DNA of 64,000 nucleotides. It comes from Lunularia cruciata. Lineage: Eukaryota > Streptophyta > Marchantiopsida > Lunulariales > Lunulariaceae. Made by a program: the position numbers and the translations under genes. Of this stretch, positions 22,156 through 34,490 are shown piece by piece (position 1 is the first letter of the stretch; each line of letters opens with the position of its first letter). The stretch lies in assembly GCA_948567375.1 (NCBI GenBank), contig OX419758.1, positions 59,029,001-59,093,000 on the forward strand. The letters are read 5' to 3'. A model generated the notes under the pieces. The model was not told the origin of the DNA. It did not search any database and saw only the letters and a list, made by a program, of their open reading frames with translations.

Positions 22156-24759
22156 TCACATCTGTAACTTCCCCGATCCGATGTCTACTTCATCATCGGC
22201 TTTCAAAACCAAACCCAAAGTAAATTTACTTCCTACTACTCTATCCTTAGGTTTCATATCTTCTACTTCTTCTACCAGATCAAGCAATTCTTTTTCCTGA
22301 TATGAAATTCCACTAGTGGGTAATCTATCTAACTCCTCATCTCCCGACCCACTCTTCTCTAATGTCTCCACTGGTAACTCCAAAGACATTTGTACTCCTA
22401 TGTTATCTACTTCGGCTTTTGCTCTAACATCCTTCCAAAGCTTTTCTATCTCTATTTTCACTAAGTCTAATCTAATTGAAATGTTATCTTCTACTTCTAA
22501 TATCTTCATGTCTACATAAGTTCTTAACTTAATCAACAAGGCATTCAAATCAGTGTCTTTTGCCTATCTTTGCCTTGTCTCCTGCACTAACAACTTCAAC
22601 TTGTGCAGTCTCATCTCTTCAATTCGAATGCTGACCTCTATACTCAACATTGCGTTCATCTTGAGGACTATCTCCTTCACTGGGTCCAATCTCATCTTTC
22701 TTTCTCGCTCTCGATCTGCAAGCCAGTCCTCCTTGTACATCACCAACTCCTCTTTGAACTCGTCTTTCACCGTTTCCTTCTCCTTCTCCTTCTGAACAAC
22801 CTTCTCCTCTTGACTACAAAGTAACTCTCGTAATTGATCTTCTTCTCTGTATCGTGCCGCCAACTCTCTTTGCCAGAGTTGCTTCTTCTCCTCAACACTC
22901 TCCATCACCCTATCAAGCTCTTGATGGATTACTCTCGCCATAGCATGGATTACTCTTGCCATAGCATGGATTACTTCTACTCTTGAATCAGCTAACTAAT
23001 GTTTCAAGATTTCATACTCCTCTACTTGTCTCTTCCTTGCTATGTCACTCTTCTTCACAAGATCCTCTTGATAACTAACTTCTCTCTTCAGGTCTTTGAT
23101 TACCTAACTTCTCTCTATTGCCTCCGCTCATAGAAGTTCTCTTTCCTCCTCACCTCGGGTTATACTCTTCTTCAACTCCAAGTTCTCTTCTTCTAATCGC
23201 ACTAATACCTGCAATACAATCTTTACCTCTGGACAAGTCGACTGCATCTCCTTCTTCTTGTGCTCCAATTTCACCAACAATGGGCACACCACCTCCCTCA
23301 GGTACTCCACTCCATCTCTCGCAACTACTTCTTCCTGCATAAAAATCTCCTTCCGTACCTCTTCTTCACCCGATACTCACCTTCTCCTCTACAGTCTTTG
23401 TATCAGAATTAAAGCCTCACTTCCCGAGCTTTCTCCTACCTCTTCCTTTGCTTTACTCAGCCCCGCTTCACACTTTGCCTTACGTCTTGAGCGAACTCCT
23501 TGCTGTACTGCAATCTTCCTTTCTTCGGGCACAGTTACTTCGTCGTCCAATTGTGTGTTGTCTTTGGCTTCCATCTCGGCTTGCACTGCTTCTTCGTAGT
23601 TGTCAGCTGCTGGTGCCAATGTCATATCTCCCCCTTCATCACTATTGCTACTCGTATCTCTACTCTGCAGCGTTAGCTCAGGCTCCTCCTTGTGTTCCGA
23701 GTCTTCAGTTTTTAGCTTGGCATCTTCTTTTGAGTCTTCGTCCTCCAACTCGATTACCACCATACCTCGCCTCGGGTTGCCTCTCTGTGTCTTCCGAGGT
23801 TTCTTGATGTCGTCGGCTTCACCTTGCCAACCCCTCTTCTTTGACTTTGGAGTACTCACTTCTATCTCCATGCTCTTACTCGTCTTCATGTAGTACTCAT
23901 CCGTGCTCCGGAATTGAAGAATGTACTGCTATTCCTCCACGCCGACTTCTCTTCTCAAGTCGGGATGGAAGTGAGACACGATTTTGTTTTGCTCTGCCAA
24001 ATTGAGCAAATTCAACCCGAGGTAGAAATGTGCTGCAAACGGCACAATGTAGTGTGGAGGCGACTTATCCCGCAAATTCCACACCATCTATCTTGTCCTC
24101 CCATGGAAGCACCTCGCCCAATTAATAAGTTCTCCTACAAACAACTTATGGAAGAACACCGGTTGGTATTTCATCACATAAGTTGTTCTCTACGGCTTCA
24201 AGATTGCCATGAGAGCACTCACGATCCCTCTCTTCATTGGATCCTTGTAACTCTCAACCTTATACCCATTCTTTGTTCTCTTTGAAGAGAAAGCATCTCT
24301 CACCTCCTGAGTCTCCTGAGCTATCTCTCCCTTCCCCAAGAACGTGGCTCCCTGCTCCGAGCTTGCCTCCTTCTTGAGTACAAGTCTCCAATCCGACTCT
24401 ATCTAGCAAGCCGGATTTCCTCTCTTCCCTTCTTCCTCGGGTCCATTGAGACACTTACTCTTGATGATTTCTATCATGAACCCTGGAAAGCTTACATTCC
24501 AGTTCCATGCCAGAAATGTGATTTGAAGTTGGCTCAAGACTTCAATCCTTGCTATTACGTCTAACCTCCGAATCGCATGATTTCTCACTGCAAATTCGGA
24601 GTTCTTCTTTCTTCCTCCCATCTCTTCTACTTTCTCACTCTCTCTTGATTTCACTCTCGTGACTTCTCCCTTGTGCACTAACACAATTCCAACTCTATTT
24701 CCCTTCCCATGATCACCTGCAAGACGACTTTGCAACGGCAAAGGAAAACTACTCGACAT
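22156..24759 (-). pseudogene. D1 gene: predicted coiled-coil protein, about 865 codons, broken
   Basis: Unrecognised protein, read on the - strand in pieces: 24759-24403, a continuing piece to about 23900, 23889-23389, 23340-23128, 22962-22564, 22548-22156. The N-terminal ~290 residues look globular (WARCFHGR, WNLRD, PPHYIVPFAAHFYLGLNLLN). A basic stretch KSKKRGW and then KKPRKTQRGNPRRG may be a nuclear localisation signal. An acidic region and then a long Glu/Lys/Arg/Leu-rich predicted coiled coil follow (LEEENLELKK, KKQLWQREL, DRERERKMRL). D2 has the same order and near-identical blocks. I see no transposase, polymerase or protease motif. The opposite-strand frames are Ser/Leu-rich shadows. 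Confidence 0.7.
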
Positions 24760-24776
24760 TTTGTCGTTGCAAGTTC

Positions 24777-24788
24777 AATTTTTATAGA
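24777..24788 (-). promoter_or_regulatory. TATA-like box of D1
   Basis: The - strand tctataaaaatt is conserved exactly in D2 (38240-38251). It lies only about 18 bp before the first ATG, so transcription would start at or past that ATG. Either a later ATG is used or the box is not the core promoter. Confidence 0.45.
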
Positions 24789-26413
24789 GTTGTGCTTCTT
24801 CGTCTTCCGTCACTTTGAGTTTCTACCAAGAAATCACACCTCTTGCATGCACCTATCACTATCAATCACCTTTGTGCGTATGGGCCGCCGGTTTTGAACG
24901 GTCCCTTTTTGAATTTCTCACCCCGACGAAAGGTGGTTAGACTGTCTTTGCCTCGGGTTGAGCTCCCTCCCCTGATACGAAGACAATTTACTTCGGGTTG
25001 TATGCTGACAGGGCATTTCCGAGTACTTTGCCTTATAACCCAAAGTCACGTTACCTTGGGTTTCATCCCAAAGACTCTTTTCTTTGCCTTCTTTGACCAT
25101 ACAGGTGCAATCCGACTTCTCTATACACTTCTTCTCCTTAATTTTGAAAAAACACAAAAAATCTGGGCACCACACTCATTATTACCAGATTTCTTTGAGG
25201 ATGTAGCAGTTACATTGTATGAGTCAGAATACCAAAAGAGAGAGAGGAGAGATGGGCAAGAAGAGTCTTGGGAGACTTTGACTTCAACACTCATTGAGAA
25301 TTTTCTTCCTGATGAGAGTTATGAGAGATTGATGAGTGAGGTTACCTTTGTCAAGCCAGGAGATGGAGAGAAAGTGAGAGTCTGTGGAAAGAGTGGAAAA
25401 GTTAGAGTCCAGATTTTACATAGTGTTGCGGAAGGGTGGGGATGATGTGGAGACTACTTTGATTGGAATATGAGCCATGCTCACCAAGAATTTTGTGGGA
25501 GGGTTGAGATCACAAATTAGAAGTAAGGTGAGATGTGAGAAACCTTCTTCCAAGGTTGAAGCTATCAAAATCGCAATTTGTATGGAGGAGAGTTTGGAAG
25601 GAGATGAGAGTGATTTGGTGGTGAAGGAGATTGTGCATCATCCTCAAGTATCATTACAAATATGGTGGAACTTCTGATACTTTGGTGGCAAGGGTTGCAC
25701 CATAAGTAGTAGTTGCTCCAATTCTTGCACCTCTACCAAAGGATCCACTTCAAACCATCACAGAACAACTTGCGGATCTCAATATCAATGTGGTGCAACT
25801 ATGGGAAAAGAGAGAGGTGGATCAGAATGTGGGGAGAGGGCCTAGGAGTTATGGAAACTATCCATATAGAGGAGGCCAACCAGCCAACAATTTCAATGAT
25901 AGAAATTGTTTTGGTTGTACAGGAAGAGGCCATATCCAAAGGAATTGCCCAAATTCCACTTACCATGGAGGAAGGGGTTATGAGGGAGCCAATAGAGAGA
26001 AAGAGGGAGGTAGTGAAACCCAAGTGGATCCTAATCCAAACAAAGGTAAGGGGATAGCATCCATAGATGTGGTTGAGAGCAAGTATGAGAAGGGAGAGTG
26101 CTCAAACTCCAAGAGTCTTAATTTGGAGCTTTTGGCACAAGAGAAGAAGAGAACTCGTTTTGCAGAGGATGTTCACTCTTCTCAAGGATTTACTCTAAGC
26201 AAGGATACTCTTATGTCTACTAGGAGCCTTTGCACCTCAACACCATTGAAAACAAAGACTCCAAGGAAGAAGTTGGGGATGGAGGATTTCTTGATTTCAA
26301 AGCAACAATGGAACTACAATGTGTTGGAGGATGTTGGTAGTCACAATGCTAACATCACAGTGGGCCAATTGATTGCTTTGAACCCTACCTTGAGAAAGTA
26401 GCTTAGAGGTAGT

Positions 26414-29400
26414 TTGAGTTCTACAAGGAGCAAGAGGAAGAAGAAGGCAAAAGCTCCAATATCAATAAGGGTGGTGGATGCCAAGCTAGCACCATGGGAG
26501 GCTTGTGAATATGCCTCCAAAATTGATGTGAGAATGAATGGTCACAACATCAAGGATGCACTTGTTGATGGAGGATCAACTGTGAATGCCATATCAGAAA
26601 GGTTGATGAAGAAGTTGGGTATGACACCCCCAAGACCTTTAACATTTGTGGTGAGCACGGCAAACAAGCAACAAGTTTGACCAATAGGGGTGATGGATAA
26701 AGTGGTAGGTTCAATTATGGAAGTTCAAAATCTCATGACTTTCCAAGTCTTGAAGGATTCAAGCTATGACTTACTTCTTGGGAGGCCATGGTTGAGAGCA
26801 ACACACACAACTGATTGATGGCACAAAGAGTACTTGAGGATTGGGCCATCAAACCATAGAGTCACAGTTCTTGTGACTAACACCACCAACACTTTACATT
26901 CATATACACCATCTTCTGATTAGTGGGAATCAGATTCTGAAGAAAGAGCTACAAGTGTGGACACAAGCATGGAAGAAGAGACTTCCACGGAGGAGGATGA
27001 ATCTGAATCTGATTCAAATGTGTATCCTTTGTGTGCTATGGATTTTGCATCTAAGCCAGAGGTTTTGAAGGACCCAGATAAATCACCATTGACACTTGAG
27101 GAGGTAGAGAGAAGGTTAGATACCCTCAAGTATGGCCCAAATGTTACCAAGGAGGAGAAGTTGAGATTTGAGGAGATTTTCTGCAAGTTCATCCATGTTT
27201 TTGCTTTCAGTTACAAGGATTTGAAGGAAGTCACCTTGGAGGAGCACAAGATAGAGGTGGAGTTACATGCAAGACCAATCCGCTAAAAGCAAAGTCGCAT
27301 TAGCCCACCTATATCTTTGGTTGTGAAGGAGGAGATTGATAAGCTCAAGGAAGCCAGATTTATCTTTGAGGTGGAGAATTCAGAATGTGTGTCTCCAATT
27401 GTCATTGTGAAGAAAAAGAATTGCAAGCTTCGGGTATGTGTAGATTACAAGAAGCTCAATGTTGTAACCAACAAGGACTACTACCCATTGCCATTCATTG
27501 ATGAGATCCTAGAGGAGGTTGCAGGTCATGAGAGGTACAATTTTGGAGATGGTTATAGTGGATATAACCAAATCAAGATTGCACCAGAGCATCAACAATT
27601 CACCATATTCACCACACCTTGGGGAACTTACGCTTTCAAGGTCATGCCTTTTGGGCTTTGCACTGCTCTAGCCACATTCCAACGGTTCATTAACAAGGTA
27701 TTTGAATCTTTCATTGGGAAATTTGTGAGAGACTTCATTGATGACTTTTGTGTATATGGGAGCAAGGAGGAGCACTTTGAGCACTTAATCAAGGTCTTGC
27801 AATGCTTGGATGAGGCAAATGCATCACTCAACCTAGAGAAGTGCATTTTTGGATGTGAAGAAAGTCTACTTTTGGGGCACATCATCTCCAAGGATGAAAT
27901 AGCAGTTGATCTTGAGAAGGTGAGGAAAATCTAAGACCTTCTATTCCCTTCTAGCTTGACAATGTTAAGACAATTCTTGGGGATAGTTGGGTACTATAGG
28001 AGGTTCATCTTCTTATTTTCCAACAAGGCTTATGCATTGACCATCTACATGAAGAAGGGTGTAGATTACATGGTGATTTTGGAAGACAAAGAGGCGCTCA
28101 AAGCTTTGAGGAGTTCAAGCAATCCCTTGTTGTAGCTCCAATTCTTGCTAAACCAAATTGGAGTAAGCCTTCCATCCTCTACATTGATGCTTCTAAGTAG
28201 CTATAGGATGCACTCTTAGTCAATTAGACCAAGATGGGCATGATCATCCAATAGCTTATGCTAGTAGGCAGATGGTTTCAGCAGAGAAGAACTACTCTGT
28301 CATGGAGAGAGAAGGGTTGGCAGTGATCTTTGGTCTCAAGAAGTTTAGACACTACTTAATTGGAGGGAAAGCCACCATTGTCACAGATCACAAGGCTTTG
28401 AAGTACATCTTCAACAAGCCTAATGTGGAAGGGAGACTAGCAAGGTGGATGATACTCTAGTCTGAGTATGACTACACCATTGAGGATAGGCCAAGGAAGA
28501 AACATGCAAATGCAGATTTGTTATCTAGGGCCTATGATCATGATGGAGATGAGCCAGTGGATGATTCTTTCCCGGATGAGGAGCTCATGACAATCTCAGT
28601 CACTCAAGAGGTTCCAATGGAGTACAAGGAGATTGTGGATTTTGTGACAAGAGGTAACTATCCAGAAGAGATGCATGCTAGGGAGAAGAAGGCACTTGTA
28701 GCAAGATCTAGACCTTACACAATGGTAGAGAATATTCTTTTTCACCAAGGAGCAGATGGTCTACTTCAAAGAGCAATGGGTAAGGAAGAGTTTATCTCAC
28801 TCATAAAGGAGTTTCATGAAGGTTTAGTGTGTGGAGGACACTTTGCAAGAAAGGTGACTGCTTTCAAGATTCTAGATGCAAGTTACCATTGGAGAGGGAT
28901 TTTCAAGGATTGTCTTGATTATTGCAAAGCTTTTCATGTTTGTCAAGCTTTTGCTAGAAAGTCTACATCCACTCCACCACTTAGATCAATTCCATTGCTA
29001 GGACCTTTTGAGAAGTGGGGAATAGATTTTGTAGGTCCTCTCAATAAAACTCCAAGGAACAATTAGTTCATTGTGGTAGTTACTTATTACCTTACCAAGT
29101 GGGTTGAGGCTAGACCATTGAGGGACAAGAATGAAGATGAAGTAGGTAGATTTCTTTATGAACGCATTATCACTAGGTTTGGATGCCCTTTGGAGTTGGT
29201 TTCTGATAGAGGAAGAGAGTTCACATGAAGCATTACTATAGCCATGATACAACATTTCTCTATCACAAATAGAGTAACTACATCCTATAAGCCAAATTCC
29301 AATGGCTTGGAAGAGAGAACCAATCAGACCTTGTGCATGATGTTGGCCAAAGATGCAAAAATGGAGGGGGCTAAACATCATTGGGACAAGAGGATTCATG

Positions 29401-29888
29401 CAGTTTTGTGGGAGTATAGGACAACCATGAAGACTTCCACCGGGTATTCTCCATTTCAATTGGTATATGATATTGAGTCTACCTTACCTGTTCACTTTCA
29501 TTTTCCTTTTTTCCAAAGCATTCATAGGAGATTGAAGAAAGCACAAGGAGGTGATGCAGAGAAGTCAAGGAAGGAACAACTCATGGAGTTGGAAGAGGCA
29601 AGAGCAGTTGCTATGGTTTGAGTAGAGCAAGCCCAAAGGAAACAAAAGGAGAGCTATGACAAGAGGCAAGGCAAGAAGAAGGTGGAGCCTTTCAAAGAAG
29701 GTGATTGTGTAATGTTGTTTGATTCCATTTGATTCAAGAGAGTGCAAAAGAAGTTTTTACCTAAGTACTTTGGACCTTTCATAGTGGAGAAGGTGTGGGG
29801 CAATTACACCTATGATCTCAAGGAGTTGGGAGGAAGACACTTTGATCGGATTAACCATGATAAGTTGAAGATGTATTATAGAAGGTAG
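26414..29888 (+). pseudogene. A2 pol, broken
   Basis: Aligns with A3 pol throughout. Protease: LVDGGSTVNAIS near 26555-26600. RT: 27317-27934, with FGLCTALATF and FIDDFCVYG. RNase H: near 28170-28460, disrupted by frameshifts. Integrase: 28560-29066 and 29244-29880, with the first catalytic Asp mutated (gat to tat near 29086) and AERTN changed to EERTN. Many stops are TGA where A3 has CGA, or TAG where A3 has TGG. Confidence 0.9.
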
Positions 29889-29928
29889 AGAGACCTTCAC
29901 TTTGAGGACAAAGTGAAAACTTATGTAA

Positions 29929-30328
29929 AAAAGTGATAGCCCATGTGAAAGAATCCTTGACTTAGTTGTTAGGTCAAGATAAGATCACATGCTGAGGGGA
30001 CTATGCCCATGTGAATGGATATTCCTTTCTACATTTTGACTTTACTTGACTTTTTAGCCTAGTAACTTGAGTTACTCTAGTAATTAGTAACTTTGGTATG
30101 TAACTATATTACAAGTATATAAACAAGGGGTGAGGAGGTACTCATCATCCTTTTCATTTATAACTATCTTTCTCTCATTGAGTTCTCTAGTGAGCAATGT
30201 CTTGAGTCTTGGAGTGTTAGCCTTGGAGGAGTATGATGGAGCTGGGGTTCCTTTCCTTCTTAGTCCATGGTGCGCTACCATTATAGCCATCAAAGGTTCA
30301 TCTTGAGTGAGAGACAGGCTGGCACACA
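29929..30328 (+). repeat. A2 3' LTR, internally deleted
   Basis: Begins about 40 bp after the pol stop at the position equivalent to atagcccatgtgaa, so the first ~300 bp of the LTR and the end of the polypurine region are missing. It ends ggcacaca next to TSD gtgc. Confidence 0.88.
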
Positions 30329-30332
30329 GTGC

Positions 30333-31500
30333 ATAGCTGCCTACTTTGTCAATAGAACAAAGCTTCTAATCAAGCTCATGTAGTGCTCCTTCAATCTCTC
30401 TCCACTCCTACCCAACATTGGGAAAATGTGAATATGGATCTTGTTTGTGAATTACCCAAGACCATCTCAAGTTTTGACTCCATTGTAGTCTTTGTGGACC
30501 GGCTCAGCAAAATATTTCATGTATGCTCTACCACCAAGGATGTGACCGCTCCACTACTAGCTCAATTATAATTATATGCAATCTTCTCTCACCATGGCTT
30601 ATCTTGAGTACTCATCATCGATAGAGGCACTCAATTCACTAGTTTGTTTTGGCAAACACTCTTTGGTTTCTTCAACACCAAGTTAGCCATGTCTACAACT
30701 TACCACCCACAAATAGATGGACAAAAAGAGTGGGCTAATCGCACTATTGAAGACATGTTACGCGGCTTCACCTTAGAAGAGCAAGAGAGGTAGGACACCC
30801 TACTCCCATTGGTGGAATTTGCTTATAACAATTTAGTGAATGCATCCACCCAGGTCACTCCGTTCTTCCTCATGTATGGTGAGAATCCCTTCACACCTTC
30901 TAGCTTGATGAAGATCCTTTTGGTGGCTACCAAGGTCGACGCAATCAACACATTTGTTTCTAGAATCCAACAACGTGTGGAGAGCGCCAAACACAAATTA
31001 CATATTGCACAAAATTGATAGAAGCAGTATGCTGATGCACACCATAGGCACATGGAGTTCAATGTTTTGGATCAGGTGTGGCTATCAACAACCAACCTCA
31101 CATTAGTTGGACCTTGTAAGCTCAGACCTTGTTTTATTAGTTTCTTGATTCTTGGTCGAGTCGGCACTATGGCCTATCACCTCAAGCTACCACCACACAT
31201 GAAGATTCATCTAGTGTTCCATGTTTTCCTACTATGTAGATATGCTCCCCAATCAGGCCAATGTCATTTTACAAAAGACATTTGACCTTGTCCAACACTC
31301 ATTGATGGCACAAAGGAATATGAAATAGAGCGTATTCTCCAAAAACACATGCGTGGTACTTGCCATCTACAGGTGGACTATTTAGTAAAGTGGAAAGGTT
31401 ATCCCCTCTATGAAGCAACTTGACTGCTGCTAATTTGACACATGCACTAGTGTTGGTGCAAGAGTTTGAGCAACAACTGCACGAGGACGTTGCGTCTTAA
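30333..31500 (+). pseudogene. E1 integrase with C-terminal chromodomain, broken
   Basis: Frames from 30340 give CLLCQ-stop-NK (second half of the H2C2 finger), then LLQSLSTPTQHWENVNMDLV, VVFVDRLSKIFHV (first Asp), IIDRGTQFTSLFW (second Asp near 30618) and HPQIDGQKEWANRTI (Glu near 30730). The C-terminal region follows, with VEFAYNNLVNAST and FLMYGENP. Near 31314-31425 a chromodomain reads EYEIERILQKH and then YLVKWKGYPLYEAT. Several single stops interrupt it, so it is a well-preserved pseudogene. Confidence 0.88.
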
Positions 31501-31513
31501 AAGGAAGGAGGTC

Positions 31514-32247
31514 TATAATACCAAGAGCTAACCATATGATCTAGATGTGAAATTTGGTTTGGTAACATCTAGAATGATGTTATACATGATGGTCAAAATA
31601 GATCAGATAGAAGTATCACCAAAAGAGTACTTCTACAAATAGTGCAAAAACCAAAATAGACTTGAAAACTTTAAAATCAATAGCTAGATATATGATTTAA
31701 AGGTGAGAATTGGTTTGGTAACATATGGAAGGATGTTACATATGGTGGAATAAATAGATTAGAAAGAGGTATCACCAAAAGGGAACTTCTACTAATAGAG
31801 TAGGAACCAAAATATACTTGAAATCTTTGAAGGCAATTTTGGAGGCCTAAACGGATGAATGAGGCATAAAAATTGTACAGATTGCCCCCAATGGAGGGTA
31901 GGTTGGCCTTCTCCCCCCTGTTTTGTCTTGTTGAGAGCTTTCCAATGGTACCTCACCCACATGATTCTGAGATTCCTACAAGAAGATTCCTTAAAAGATA
32001 CCCTCCGGTCAAAGCTTGTTTGACCAACCAGATAGAACCAAGACCAACATGCCACCCATCCAAGTAAGTAATCCAAGGGTGGAGCTTGCTGACACATCAC
32101 CTATCTGTGTGCCTAATCCTATGGTGGAGCTTCCTTGGAGGAGATCCTCTTTGTCTATATAATAAAGAGAAGGTGCTCCTTTGGGGCATCGGATAATTGA
32201 GTGAGAAATCTGTGTTTTCTCTCTTCTCTTGTCCTCGGAGTATTACA
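31514..32247 (+). repeat. E1 3' LTR (734 bp, with an internal tandem duplication)
   Basis: Follows the purine tract aaaaggaaggaggtc. It starts tataataccaa (tg changed to ta) and ends ggagtattaca. A U3 segment of about 160 bp (from about 31524) is repeated from about 31680. TATA-like tatataataaag lies near 32155-32167. Other copies are at 52713, 54924 and 62913. Confidence 0.85.
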
Positions 32248-32350
32248 GTGTGGCTTGATTGTAACTAGTGCTCAATTGTTGGCAGATTATAGAGTGATAG
32301 AGTAATGATCTGATTGAGTGTGATTTGAGTTGTGTAAACAAACTAGTTAT
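32248..32350 (+). repeat. Short F-type LTR fragment
   Basis: Aligns with 33948-34060 (shared gattg, attagtgc/actagtgc, caattgtt and gcagatt blocks). It is the right flank of E1, so E1 probably inserted into an F-type LTR. Whether it is a tandem LTR or an older copy is unclear. Confidence 0.5.
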
Positions 32351-34060
32351 TGTGGCACTTTAGAGTCCATGTATGACTTATGTGTGAGTTGTGCTTCTAT
32401 AGTGTGTGATATTGACATCAATGTATGTTGTGTAATGATGTATATATGCACGACACAAGCTCGGGCAACCTAGTGACCAAAAAAGAGGAAAGAAGACTCT
32501 TCAACCTTTGGAGCTTCATAAGCCCAACTTGCTTGTGCCAAATGGTAATGTATGGTACTATTGGACCATTATATCCATACATGATAGATTGCAAAGGAAG
32601 TACAAAAGCATCAAGCTTAAACAATCTATCACTCCTACTACCTTGTGCAATAAGGCTACCATAGACATATTCAAGAAAGCATTAATATTTGATGAAGCAC
32701 ACTTGCATAATTTACTCTACCAACTATCCTAAAAATAGCAAATTCTAGATATAGTATGCACATGGAGAACATTTTGCAATCCTTTGAATAAAGAATGTGC
32801 AATAGAGAGAAAAATGTGACATGTATGTTAGATATGGTGCTTGGTGTCATTGACTATCATCATGTACTATTGCATCTCCATATGCTAAAAGATAATTAAC
32901 CACTCTTGATGTGGTGTCATGTGGGTAGTGGTGCCCAAATCAATCACCTTGTTAACTTCAAGCTAGAACATTATGTAGCTTTGATGGATGATTACTAACA
33001 ACTATGCTTGGCTCTTTTGTGCAAGCATAACTTGCTAACATTGTGAATACCACCTCTTGTAGTGTTCTTGCCTCAATCCTTACCTTGAAATCCTCTAGCT
33101 CTTGCAAAATACAAGCCTTTTGGGATACTAGATGAGGAAGATCTAGTACTATGCAACAATCATACCTCCTTACCAAGTAGCATCACAACCAACTTGTCTC
33201 ATTTTGGAAGTGACTCGTAGGTAGAAATCAATGTCAAACTACATGCAGTTTACAATTAGACCTTACATCATACCTCTAATTGGCACAATCAGATCAATTA
33301 TCACCTTCATGGAGGTGAGTTGATCCACAAGGCTCTTCATGTGGTTCACATATTAATGCACATTGAACCTTTCTTAGCCATATTATATTGTTGTAGCAAT
33401 TTGCAATTTGTTGGCCTCCATTTAAAATTGAAACAAATTTGCCAAAGCATCCTAAGCAATCTTGGGCAAAGTGAGTTACTAATGAGATATATCATTGACA
33501 ATGAAACACACAATGCAATGTAATGAAGTACTTGTAACAATCTAAGTGCACGTGTTGCATACAATGTTTCCAAAACTACATCACCAATAGTCGCAATTGG
33601 TTACTTATGTCATGACATTTGTAGCGCCAAAGCTAGGTTGCTCAGATACTAGAGTTGTCGTGGTGATAATCATAGGTATTTTGGTAGTTACTCATGGACT
33701 ACTTGTTTGTGGTCCAATTTTATGTTAGAGTTATTGATCACATGGTGGGACCCATCATTGCTTGCACCATTTGCACCATTGGATGAGCCATCAGCGGTGC
33801 TGTTAGGGTTAGAGATCTAAGTCAAGCAAAGGGATAAACCTTGAAAGTGCAACCCTTGAGAGCTCACTTTTTTGATATTGAGCCTTCAAGTTCTTGGCTA
33901 TGGTGGACAAAGGCCGGTAAGCATCACCTAGAGTCTCTTAGCTAGAGTAAGTGTGGTTTGATTGTTATTAGTGCACAATTGTTAGCAGATTGTTGAGTTA
34001 TGGAGCAAGTACAGACTTGATTTGAGTTGAAAAAATAATTAATTATATTAGAGAAGTGAG
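32351..34060 (+). repeat. F 5' LTR with a 1.15-kb insert
   Basis: 32351-32455 matches 62711-62815 (cttatgtgtgagttgtgctt and the following ~60 bp). The match resumes at 33610 (gtagcgccaaagc against gtagtgctgaagc) up to where the 3' copy is cut at 62912. The LTR continues to at least 34060. Its end is uncertain: a PBS-like ttggcattgttgtcggga near 34595 could mark it. Confidence 0.55.
32456..33608. mobile_element. Unidentified 1.15-kb insert in the F 5' LTR
   Basis: Interrupts the LTR between cacgaca (left) and catgaca (right), possibly a 7-bp duplication with one change. No domain was recognised in any frame; the longest frames are about 75 codons. No clear terminal inverted repeat. It may be a non-autonomous DNA element or a gene fragment. 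Confidence 0.4.
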
Positions 34061-34207
34061 AGTCAAGGAGAAATTGTGTGCAAGGACTGAGTTGATTGTT
34101 GGTACTTCAATTGTGGTTCAAATTTCTCTAAGCGTGATCATGTGAAAAAGGTTTGTGAGATTTAAAGCAAATTTGGTAGTGGGACATACGATGTGTAGAA
34201 GTGCCAA

Positions 34208-34490
34208 CCAAATTTTGGAGAATGGAGCCAATTTGAGACAATGCATGTTTGATTTGAGCCCTAGAGGTGAGATCAAGGTTTGCTAGATTTGGAGAAGGTT
34301 TTAATTGGCAAGAAAAGAGGCTAAACTTTACCAAATTTTGAAGAATAGAGCTAATCTGAGACAATGAGTGTTTGATTTGAACCTTGGAGGTGGAATTGAG
34401 GTTTACCAAACTTGGAGAGGGTTCAAATTGGCAAGAAGAAAGGCTGAATTTTTCCAGATTTGAAGAGGGTTTGAATTGGCAAGAAGAAAG
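34208..34490. repeat. Tandem repeat, about 121-bp unit, 2.3 copies
   Basis: The block starting accaaattttggagaatgg at 34208 recurs at 34329 (accaaattttgaagaatag) and partly at about 34450. Shared landmarks are tgtttgattt, ggttt and aattggcaagaa. Confidence 0.8.

Larger units (their letters stand above)
21376..25174 (-). mobile_element. D1: 3.8-kb element of family D, nested in A2 gag
   Basis: On the - strand it runs from tgtggtgcccagat (25174) to ccgggttgtcaca (21376). The uninterrupted A3 gag gives the empty site: gggc-ctcat-tattacc. The right flank is ctcat and the left is catat, so a 5-bp TSD with two changes fits. No terminal repeat longer than a few bases is visible, and there are no pol motifs. 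It carries one long decayed gene on the - strand. D2 (37856-49438) is a second copy with a perfect 5-bp TSD. Confidence 0.85.
21258..26400 (+). pseudogene. A2 gag, split by D1
   Basis: The ATG at 21258 starts MRKLPVFFGKDGEDVEAFV. The frame is interrupted at 21376 by D1 and resumes at 25175 with LPDFFEDVAVTLYESEYQ. A frameshift follows near 25390. The zinc knuckle reads CFGCTGRGHIQRNC near 25909-25950. A stop at 26398-26400 replaces a Glu codon of A3. The corresponding A3 protein is gag residues 1 to about 455. Confidence 0.88.
19004..30328 (+). mobile_element. A2: family-A gypsy element carrying nested D1
   Basis: A + strand copy of A3's family, from tataacaccc at 19004 to ggcacaca at 30328, flanked by the perfect 4-bp duplication gtgc (19000-19003 and 30329-30332). 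It holds a 5' LTR, leader, orf1, gag and pol, all decayed, and a 3' LTR lacking its first ~300 bp. D1 (21376-25174) splits gag. Without D1 it is about 7.5 kb. Confidence 0.92.
30329..32247 (+). mobile_element. E1: 3' half of a chromovirus (integrase, chromodomain, LTR)
   Basis: Starts at the A2 right border inside the integrase zinc finger and ends with an E-family LTR (31514-32247). The 5' part is not seen to the left of A2. Its right flank (gtgtggcttg onwards) is F-type LTR sequence. Confidence 0.8.

Noticed and set aside
23258-23893. Several 70-120 codon frames on the + strand of D1
   Set aside because: Ser/Leu/Pro-rich composition fits the antisense of the Glu/Lys-rich coiled-coil gene. 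D2 supports the other strand.
34188-34490. A CRISPR-like array from the spaced repeats
   Set aside because: Units are about 121 bp, contiguous and only 2.3 copies in plant nuclear DNA. This is a tandem repeat.
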